Shown here: one piece after another, positions 54,394-60,231 of the stretch
Layout: each line of letters begins with the position of its first letter
How positions within the stretch are numbered: position 1 is the stretch's first letter
DNA from: Candidatus Poribacteria bacterium
GTDB taxonomy: Bacteria; Poribacteria; WGA-4E; WGA-3G
Assembly: GCA_022394775.1 (NCBI GenBank)
Contig: JAGFCB010000147.1
Coordinates: 1-60,231 of the forward strand
DNA length: 60,231 nt
Reading direction: 5' to 3'
Program-made: the position numbers and the translations under genes
The notes under the pieces: generated by a model
Database searches by the model: none
Told to the model about the DNA's origin: nothing
The model's input: only the letters and a program-made list of their open reading frames with translations

Positions 54394-54422
54394 TTGCAAA
54401 CTTCCCTAAAACGCTATATAAT
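54394..54422 (+). promoter_or_regulatory. Sigma-70-type promoter of the second, ligase-containing unit
   Basis: TTGCAA (54394-54399) and TATAAT (54417-54422) with a 17-bp spacer. The surrounding sequence, CTTGCAAACTTCCC and ATAATAGACG, duplicates the promoter of the first unit at 52341. It drives the ligase gene and the second membrane protein. Confidence 0.8.
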
Positions 54423-54453
54423 AGACGGAAACTTGTGCTGAGGTGCTACGCAA

Positions 54454-55221
54454 TTGAGCGACGTTCCAAAAACACATCCCCGATACCTCTCGTTGACACT
54501 CCGAGATAAGATCGTTGAAGGCGTAGAGCAAGGGATTACCTCTATCCACGGACTCATCGCGCATGGACGCGGGGAGGCGTTTGACTACCTCATCGGGGAG
54601 GCGACACAACCCTTCGCGATTGAGGCGATCCACGCTGCAGTAGCGATGCTCTGTCTGGCAGAACACCCGGTCATTTCCGTCAACGGGAATGTGGCCGCGT
54701 TGGCACCTGAAGAACTCATTGAACTGGGGCAGGTATTGAACGCGCCGTTAGAGGTGAACATCTTTCACACAGAGACAGGACGGGAACAGAGAATCCAAGA
54801 ACACTTGCTCAAGTACGGCGCGCCAGATGTACTGATGCCTACAACCGAGGCGCGACTCTCCTATATCGACTCCAATCGAAAGTTCGTGCATCCAGACGGC
54901 ATCTTCAAAGCGGATGTCGTCTTCGTGCCATTGGAGGACGGCGACCGATGCGAAGCACTCCGAAAGATGGGCAAAGAGGTCGTGACTGTTGACCTCAACC
55001 CGATGTCACGCACCGCGAAGCAAGCGAGTATCACCATCGTGGATAACGTCGTGCGGGCATTGCCGTTATTATGCGAAGAGATTCAGAAGCTCTCAGCACA
55101 CCATACAGAAGTGTCTACGCTTGAGGATTACAGCAACGAAACCGTATTACAGAAAGCACTGCAGCATATCAGCAGGAGTGGGAATGGAAACCAACGGAAA
55201 CGGGAAACCCAATCAGGTTAA
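54454..55221 (+). CDS. Archaeal-type 4-phosphopantoate--beta-alanine ligase
   Basis: The 255-residue protein closely fits the archaeal phosphopantothenate synthetase family (DUF137): PKTHPRYLSLTLRDKIVEGVEQGITSIHGLIAHGRGEAFDYLIGE, HPVISVNGNVAALAPEEL, and KEVVTVDLNPMSRTAKQASITIVDN. That enzyme, with pantoate kinase, replaces the bacterial PanC/CoaA route to CoA in most archaea. The start is TTG 54454, as no ATG fits the conserved N-terminus; GAGGTG lies upstream. Its 3' end overlaps the next gene by 38 bp. It is unexpected in a bacterium and probably acquired by transfer. The pantoate kinase partner is not in this window. Confidence 0.88.
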   Translation: MSDVPKTHPRYLSLTLRDKIVEGVEQGITSIHGLIAHGRGEAFDYLIGEATQPFAIEAIHAAVAMLCLAEHPVISVNGNVAALAPEELIELGQVLNAPLEVNIFHTETGREQRIQEHLLKYGAPDVLMPTTEARLSYIDSNRKFVHPDGIFKADVVFVPLEDGDRCEALRKMGKEVVTVDLNPMSRTAKQASITIVDNVVRALPLLCEEIQKLSAHHTEVSTLEDYSNETVLQKALQHISRSGNGNQRKRETQSG

Positions 55222-57124
55222 ACGGCTTGTTAAACCCCATATTCTACTGATTGGATTGGTGCTTGTTGCCTTTAATAGTTATTGGTGCTTGATGGGAACA
55301 GAGGTGTGGCACTCGACACAGTTGACGATCGCCTCGTTGTTCTTTAATGCGGTTTTCACGCTTCTTGTCTTCGTGCTTGTCAACCTACTGCTCCAAAGAT
55401 TTATGCCTCGGTTGGCGATGTCCCAAGCCGATCTGCAAACGATCTACGTGATGGTCGTGATGCTGACGACGATCAGCGGGCACACGATGATGGGCTATCT
55501 TATTCCAGTCCTCGCGCACACTTTCCAGTTCGCATCGCCTGAAAACGAATGGATACCGCTCTTTGGACATCACATCCCGACATGGATCGCCGTCAAAAAT
55601 CCACGCATTTTGGACGGGTTCTATAACGGGGATTCTACCCTCTACACCTCTACCACGCTAAACGCATGGATACCCCCCGTGCTCTCTTGGTCGAGTTTTG
55701 TGATTGCGCTCTGGTTGACGTTGTTAGCCGTAACGGCCTTTCTCCGCAAGCAGTGGACGGAAAACGAACGGCTGAACTATCCGATTGTCCAACTTCCGCT
55801 GGCATTGACGAGCAACCCGAAACGCTTTTTTACATCGCCGTGGATGTGGCTCGGCTTCGCACTCGCGGGGAGCGCGGAGTTGCTGAACGGCTTGAACTAT
55901 TTGTTCCCCGATATACCCGCGTTGCCGATCAAGGGTAAAACGATTGGACAATTCAGCTCAAGACCGTGGAGTGCGATGGGACCGATCCATATCTCCTTCT
56001 ACCCGTTCAGCATCGGGTTGATGTTCTTCACACCGCTGGACCTCTCGTTTTCGTGCTGGTTTTTCTGGCTTATCAGTCGTATCCAACTGATTGTAACGGA
56101 TGCGTTTGGAGCGAGAAACATCTATCACCTCGAACAGCAGACAGGGGCATGGATCGCGTTCGGGTGTATTCCGTTATGGATGGGGCGGAAACACTACGGA
56201 CGTATCATTCGCAAGGTTTTTGGTATTGCACAACGCCGTGGCGAAGCCGCGCCTGACGATTCCCGTGAACCGATGCGCTATCGAACCGCCGCGGGGTTGT
56301 TCACTGTCGGAATGCTGTTCCTCTTTTTCTTTTGTTATCAGATGGGGATGACTTTCTGGGCAATCGGACTTTTCTTTCTCTTCTATTTCCCTTTGGTCAT
56401 CGGTATCACGCGTATCCGTGCTGAAATCGGACCGCCTCTCCATCAACTCATCTTCGTCGATCCGGGGCGGACGATGGTCCTTGCACTCGGAACACGTCGA
56501 CTCGGTGCAGGTAATCTGACGGGACTAACATTCCTTTATCCGTTTGTTCGCTGTTTCCGAGCACATCCGACACCGAGTGAATTGGAGGCGTTTCGTTTGG
56601 CAGAGCGAAGCCGTATCGGTTACCGTCAACTCCTCATCGGCATGATCTTAGCGATTGTGTTCGGTATCCTGATAACGTTTTGGGCGTATCTGCACGTCCT
56701 TTATGATATGGGCGCGGGCAGTAAGGCGCGCGGCTGGATCGTCTATATGGGGTGGGAGACCTTTAACCGTTTGCAAACATGGCTTGTCAGTCCACGGGAG
56801 ACGAGTGGACCGGAACTCGGTGTCATCGGTGGTAGTTTCCTATTCACGATATTCCTGATGATTATGAAGATTCGGTTTCTGTGGTGGCCCCTACATCCGG
56901 GGGGTTATGTGCTTGTGAGCGGGACAGGGATGGGTGGCTTGTGGTTCCCGATTTTCCTGAGTTGGCTGGCGAAAGCAACTCTATTGAAAATCGGCGGTGT
57001 GAAACTCTATCGGCAAGCGGTGCCATTCTTTTTAGGGTTAATCTTAGGAGATTATACGCTTGGATGTGTCTGGAGTCTTATCGGATTGGTGCTGCAAATG
57101 CCGACTTACATTGTCTGGCATTGA
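55184..57124 (+). CDS. Large polytopic membrane protein, DUF6784/DUF6785-like, copy 2
   Basis: The true start is ATG 55184 (METNGNGKPNQVKRLVKPH), preceded by AGGAG; the open frame extends 65 codons further upstream only because the ligase gene lies there in another frame. The protein has 646 residues, the same as copy 1, with almost all hydrophobic segments and loops identical or conservatively changed. It overlaps the ligase gene by 38 bp, so translation is coupled. The substrate is unknown; the pairing with the ligase may hint at pantothenate or another CoA precursor, but nothing in the sequence proves that. Confidence 0.78.
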   Translation: METNGNGKPNQVKRLVKPHILLIGLVLVAFNSYWCLMGTEVWHSTQLTIASLFFNAVFTLLVFVLVNLLLQRFMPRLAMSQADLQTIYVMVVMLTTISGHTMMGYLIPVLAHTFQFASPENEWIPLFGHHIPTWIAVKNPRILDGFYNGDSTLYTSTTLNAWIPPVLSWSSFVIALWLTLLAVTAFLRKQWTENERLNYPIVQLPLALTSNPKRFFTSPWMWLGFALAGSAELLNGLNYLFPDIPALPIKGKTIGQFSSRPWSAMGPIHISFYPFSIGLMFFTPLDLSFSCWFFWLISRIQLIVTDAFGARNIYHLEQQTGAWIAFGCIPLWMGRKHYGRIIRKVFGIAQRRGEAAPDDSREPMRYRTAAGLFTVGMLFLFFFCYQMGMTFWAIGLFFLFYFPLVIGITRIRAEIGPPLHQLIFVDPGRTMVLALGTRRLGAGNLTGLTFLYPFVRCFRAHPTPSELEAFRLAERSRIGYRQLLIGMILAIVFGILITFWAYLHVLYDMGAGSKARGWIVYMGWETFNRLQTWLVSPRETSGPELGVIGGSFLFTIFLMIMKIRFLWWPLHPGGYVLVSGTGMGGLWFPIFLSWLAKATLLKIGGVKLYRQAVPFFLGLILGDYTLGCVWSLIGLVLQMPTYIVWH

Positions 57125-57130
57125 GGGGTT

Positions 57131-57269
57131 TATAGTAAAACAGAAAAATAAATCAACACTTTAGAAAATAACAAACCTACCCTGAATGCAGGGTTTTTGC
57201 TGGGGTGTTTCTTCAGGGTTTGGAACCCAGCCTTCTATGGATGTCTCGTTAATTGTAGATTTTACTATA
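57131..57269. mobile_element. R2 miniature inverted-repeat element, copy 1
   Basis: The ends are TATAGTAAAAC and ATTTTACTATA, consistent with a TA target and TAGTAAAAC terminal repeats as in IS630/Tc1-type elements. The right half (GGTTTGGAACCCAGCCTT, TGGATGTCTCGTTAATTGTAG) is almost identical to copy 2. The interior also contains GCAGGGTTTTTGCTGGGG, a motif seen in R1 copies. Confidence 0.75.
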
Positions 57270-57343
57270 GTTGTCGGCAATCGTTAGAATAAGACTTCAC
57301 TTCCATAAGAGTATTTCGCAAGCCCCAAATGTTCTGATTTTTC

Positions 57344-57372
57344 TTGATGGCTCTTATCAAATATGTTATTAT
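57344..57372 (+). promoter_or_regulatory. Possible sigma-70 promoter of the MjaI-like methyltransferase
   Basis: TTGATG (57344-57349) and TATTAT (57367-57372) with a 17-bp spacer lie about 150 bp before the methyltransferase ATG. The second R2 element sits between this site and the start codon. Confidence 0.5.
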
Positions 57373-57395
57373 TTTAGTAGTGGAATAAACCTTCT

Positions 57396-57478
57396 TATAG
57401 TAAAACCGACCCCCAATGAAGGCTGGGTTTGGAACCCAGCCTTTTATGGATGTCTCGTTAATTGTAGGTTTTACTATA
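57396..57478. mobile_element. R2 miniature inverted-repeat element, copy 2
   Basis: This 83-bp element has perfect 12-bp terminal inverted repeats TATAGTAAAACC and GGTTTTACTATA. The centre AGGCTGGGTTTGGAACCCAG is a further palindrome, so a transcript through it would fold into one long hairpin. It is located in the 5' leader of the methyltransferase gene. Confidence 0.8.
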
Positions 57479-57524
57479 AATACCAACCGGTTGTCGCTGA
57501 ATACCGCTTTAGGTAATACTGTTT

Positions 57525-58667
57525 ATGAAAACTACCCATAATATCCTTTTTCAAGATGCGCGAGATTTAAAAAATATTCCATCAGAAAGCGTTGACCTTG
57601 TCGTTACCTCCCCGCCGTATCCTATGATTGAAATGTGGGATGAGATGTTTAGTCATCAGAATCCGGAGATTCGGAATGCGTTAGCAAACGGTGATGGGAA
57701 GCAGGCGTATGCGTTGATGCACGAGGTTCTTGACGCTGTATGGGACGAAGTGTTCAGGGTTTTAAAGGATGGGAGATTTGCGTGCATCAATATCGGTGAT
57801 GCGACAAGGACGGTAAAAGGTGATTTTTGTTTGTACCCGAACCACGCGAGAATTTTGACACACCTCTTAAAAATCGGGTTCTCAGCATTACCCGATATCC
57901 TCTGGAGAAAAATGGCCAACACGCCAAATAAATTTATGGGCTCAGGCATGCTACCTGCAGGGGCTTATGTGACGTTAGAACACGAGTATATTCTAATCGT
58001 CAGGAAAGGATCCAAAAGAGAATTTAAAACGGAGGACGAAAAAGAAAATAGGCGTGAAAGTGGACTGTTCTGGGAAGAGCGGAATATCTGGTATTCGGAT
58101 GTTTGGATGGATATTAAGGGAACCGAGCAGAAACTCCCGAAGGCGATGTCGCGATTGCGGAGCGCAGCATTTCCTTATGATTTGGCGTATCGACTCATCA
58201 ATATGTATTCTGTGAAAGGTGATGTGATACTTGATCCGTTTCTGGGAACGGGGACCACGACTGCGGCTGCGATGACATCAGGACGCAATAGTATCGGTGT
58301 TGAGATTGATAATGGTTTTCAACAAGTTATTTGTCCGATTGTTCACCATATTGTCGATTTTTCAAACGATTATTTGCACGACAGATTAGTAAGACACTTT
58401 GCGTTTGTCGAAAACCGTATCCAAAATTCGGGAGCGTTAAAATATACAAACAAGCACTATGGTTGTCCAGTGATAACGAGCCAAGAGCAGTTTATTCTGT
58501 TGAACGGCTTAAAAGCGGTTCACACACGCGGAGATCATACTTTTGATGTCGTGTATTCAACGAAACCCCAAACTTGGAATTTTGATCAACCTTCAGAAGT
58601 AGTAGACGACAATAAAGTGAAACCTCACACAAAACCTTTTCAACCCAATATACTGGACACACAGTAA
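57525..58667 (+). CDS. DNA methyltransferase of the MjaI type
   Basis: The 380-residue enzyme has motif IV TSPPYPMIEMWDEMF near residue 28 and motif I DVILDPFLGTGTTTAAAM near 228. This order (class beta) and the SPPY form point to an N4-cytosine or N6-adenine methylase. Before motif I it has NIWYSDVWMDIKGTEQKLPKAMSRLRSAAFPYDLAYRLI, typical of this family. With the endonuclease gene 24 bp downstream it forms a type II restriction-modification pair, and by that family's prototype it would protect CTAG; specificity is inferred. Confidence 0.93.
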   Translation: MKTTHNILFQDARDLKNIPSESVDLVVTSPPYPMIEMWDEMFSHQNPEIRNALANGDGKQAYALMHEVLDAVWDEVFRVLKDGRFACINIGDATRTVKGDFCLYPNHARILTHLLKIGFSALPDILWRKMANTPNKFMGSGMLPAGAYVTLEHEYILIVRKGSKREFKTEDEKENRRESGLFWEERNIWYSDVWMDIKGTEQKLPKAMSRLRSAAFPYDLAYRLINMYSVKGDVILDPFLGTGTTTAAAMTSGRNSIGVEIDNGFQQVICPIVHHIVDFSNDYLHDRLVRHFAFVENRIQNSGALKYTNKHYGCPVITSQEQFILLNGLKAVHTRGDHTFDVVYSTKPQTWNFDQPSEVVDDNKVKPHTKPFQPNILDTQ

Positions 58668-58691
58668 CTTTACATTGTCAAATAGGTATCT

Positions 58692-59273
58692 ATGAAAATC
58701 AAACTCAAAAACGCTGAAATTCAGGAATATGTAAACGCTCCTGCTTCCGCATTTCCGAAATACACAACTCAATTAATGAATGTCGCAAATCAGAATTCTC
58801 AAGCGACGCGACCGAGGCACGTTGGGCAATTGAGCGAGTTGATTCATGAATTTCCGGGACAAACTTTTGAAGAATGGGTGACATGGTATCAAGAACAATA
58901 TCCAGATGCAATTGATGAAGCAACAGATAGAATAATCTCAATGATAGAAAACTTCAACGAGGCTGTCGAAAAAATTGACCGTGCTATGGTTAAATCATGG
59001 GTAGAAGATCTGGTCCTCGTCAAGACTTTCGCGGGACTTAGATTTCAGGAGGCAATCCTGAAAAAGTTGGCGGAAGTAAAAGGCTGCGACTACCGTTTAG
59101 CAGAACCCCATGAAGAATCCCAAGGCATAGATGGCTTTGTCGGTGAAGAAGCGTATTCTATCAAGCCCAACACCTATGATGCAGTGCCGACTTTAGCGGA
59201 GTCTATAGAGGTGAAAATTATTTTTTACGAAAAAAAGAAGGATGGTGTGGTGTTTGAAATACCAGAGGAATAG
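58692..59273 (+). CDS. MjaI-family type II restriction endonuclease
   Basis: The 193-residue enzyme fits the MjaI family across its length: FPKYTTQLMNVANQNSQATRPRHVGQLSELI, GQTFEEWVTWYQEQYPDAIDEATDRI, and MVKSWVEDLVLVKTFAGLRFQEAILKKLAEVKGCDYRLAEPHEESQGIDGFVGEEAYSIKP. The Glu/Asp and the Lys of SIKP are candidate PD-(D/E)XK catalytic residues. The prototype, from the archaeon Methanocaldococcus jannaschii, cleaves CTAG. The intact pair suggests an active system; specificity is inferred from the family. Confidence 0.92.
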   Translation: MKIKLKNAEIQEYVNAPASAFPKYTTQLMNVANQNSQATRPRHVGQLSELIHEFPGQTFEEWVTWYQEQYPDAIDEATDRIISMIENFNEAVEKIDRAMVKSWVEDLVLVKTFAGLRFQEAILKKLAEVKGCDYRLAEPHEESQGIDGFVGEEAYSIKPNTYDAVPTLAESIEVKIIFYEKKKDGVVFEIPEE

Positions 59274-59346
59274 GGAATGATAAAAGTATCCATCTATTTG
59301 AAAATAATTATCTGACTAACCTTTGGTTGATCAATTCAACCTACAC

Positions 59347-60231
59347 CTACAGTTTTTCTTCCTGCCCCTTATATTGCAACTGATACAACCGATAATAGAT
59401 ATCTCCTTGTTGCAACAATTCGTTATGCGTGCCGATCTCCCGGATTTCGCCGCGGTGCATCACGATAATCTTATCCGCATTCTGGATTGTTGAAAGCCGA
59501 TGCGCGATGACGACAGAAGTTCGATCTTCCATCAGACGGCTCACCGCATCTTCAATCAGGATTTCAGTTTCGGTGTCTACACTTGAGGTCGCCTCGTCAA
59601 GGATGAGGATACTCGGATCGGAGGCTAATGCACGTGCAAAGGCAACCAACTGCTTCTGTCCTACGGATAATCCAGCACCGTCCTCTTTGATCTCCGTACC
59701 GTAGACCTCCGGCATCTTTTGCACAAACCTGTCCAAATGTACATCTTCCGATGCACGTTTCACCTGCTCCGCCGAGATTGATGGGTCTCCTAAAGTGATG
59801 TTCCGCTCAATGGAGTCAGAAAAAAGAAAGATATTCTGTTGCACGATACTAATCGCGCCACGTAGATCGTCCAAGTTCATCTCTCGGATGTCTACCCTGT
59901 CAATCAGGATCTGTCCCTTGTTAATCTCATAGAATCGGCAGAGCAGATTGATGATAGAGGTTTTCCCGGCGCCTGTATGCCCTACGAGTGCAACCTTCTC
60001 CCCCGGCTTCACCTTGAATGAGACATCCCGTAAGACGTAATCATCATCGTTATAGGCGAACCAAACGTTTTTGAATTCAATCTCACCTTTCAGACTTTCG
60101 GTGCCAGTTTTAGGGGCTGCAGAAATGATCGTCGGTTGCGTATCAAGGAGTTGGAAAATCCGTTCCGAGGATGCCATCGCGTTTTGGAAGATAGTATATT
60201 TTTCGCTCAGTTCGCGGATGGGCCAGAAGAA
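59347..60231 (-). CDS. ABC transporter, fused ATPase (5' end off window)
   Basis: The frame is open to the window edge, so the N-terminal transmembrane domain is missing; 294 C-terminal residues are visible. The nucleotide-binding domain is complete: LKGEIEFKNVWFAY, Walker A GHTGAGKTS, Q-loop SIVQQNIFLF, signature AGLSVGQKQ, Walker B ILILDEATSSVDTETE, and H-loop VIAHRLS. The order and the preceding linker (FFWPIRELSEKYTIFQNAMASSERIFQLLD) match ABCB/MsbA-type half-transporters that export lipids or drugs. The exported substrate is unknown. Confidence 0.94.
   Translation of the reverse strand, partial: FFWPIRELSEKYTIFQNAMASSERIFQLLDTQPTIISAAPKTGTESLKGEIEFKNVWFAYNDDDYVLRDVSFKVKPGEKVALVGHTGAGKTSIINLLCRFYEINKGQILIDRVDIREMNLDDLRGAISIVQQNIFLFSDSIERNITLGDPSISAEQVKRASEDVHLDRFVQKMPEVYGTEIKEDGAGLSVGQKQLVAFARALASDPSILILDEATSSVDTETEILIEDAVSRLMEDRTSVVIAHRLSTIQNADKIIVMHRGEIREIGTHNELLQQGDIYYRLYQLQYKGQEEKL

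Larger units (their letters stand above)
57125..57524. other. Gene-free interval with two R2 elements and the methylase promoter
   Basis: This 400-bp interval holds R2 copies 1 (57131-57269) and 2 (57396-57478) with a promoter-like site (57344-57372) between them. The second copy lies within the leader of the DNA methyltransferase. Nothing else is seen. Confidence 0.65.

Noticed and set aside
54989..55183. Long N-terminal extension of the second membrane protein
   Set aside because: The frame is open only because it overlaps the ligase gene; homology with copy 1 and a ribosome site put the start at 55184.

Overview
This window most resembles a Candidatus Poribacteria genome or a close relative. 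That is an inference from content, since no rRNA lies here. The evidence is a family of huge secreted WD40 proteins that carry paired dockerin-like DVNGDG repeats and a C-terminal NYPNPFNPETW...ASGVYFYTL domain. Supporting evidence is a complete Pup-proteasome locus outside an actinobacterial context, many Gfo/Idh/MocA oxidoreductases, and intergenic DNA full of small inverted-repeat elements. I saw no rRNA, tRNA or CRISPR array.

Layout. (1) 0.1-19 kb, all minus strand: secreted proteins. Three tandem WD40-dockerin-sorting-domain paralogues are followed by a WD40 protein carrying a zinc metalloprotease, a thioredoxin-tailed lipoprotein, a metalloprotease-TPR protein, and a metalloprotease-LRR-Ig-dockerin protein. 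Three different repeat scaffolds are thus each joined to an HExxHxxG protease. (2) 19-22 kb: an oxidoreductase-cupin pair, a Uma2 nuclease-like protein and a coiled-coil membrane protein. (3) 22-32 kb: ppdK, then the Pup-proteasome locus, read on the minus strand as arc-dop-pup-prcB-prcA-pafA. (4) 32-36 kb: recA, thpR, pgsA and a LolA-like protein. (5) 36-45 kb: metH, a YgiT-type zinc protein, a DUF58 protein, two oxidoreductases, a TPR protein with an in-frame stop near its apparent original start, and a VOC protein. (6) 45.3-51.6 kb, minus strand: a five-gene cassette of kinase-TPR-coiled coil, PP2C, HsdR_N-like nuclease fused to vWA, antitoxin-like/TPR/HsdR_N-like protein, and a HigB-type toxin. 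It looks like a conflict or signalling system related in logic to the TerY/PP2C/kinase triads, and it is the best candidate here for something undescribed. (7) 52-57 kb: two near-identical polytopic membrane proteins with duplicated promoters; an archaeal-type 4-phosphopantoate--beta-alanine ligase sits in the second unit. (8) 57.5-59.3 kb: a MjaI-like restriction-modification pair, then a truncated ABC transporter.

Intergenic DNA. Four repeat families can be defined from the sequence alone. R1 has AGGACTTACGCA ends and about 7-bp target duplications. R2 has TATAGTAAAAC ends. R3 has CCCAAGTTGC ends and 9-bp target duplications. R4 has arrays of AGTTATC/TCAGTT words facing AACTGATAAC, and it fills most gaps of the proteasome operon. 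A promoter-level comparison of the two membrane-protein units indicates that a bicistronic unit was duplicated and that the first copy then lost its ligase gene.
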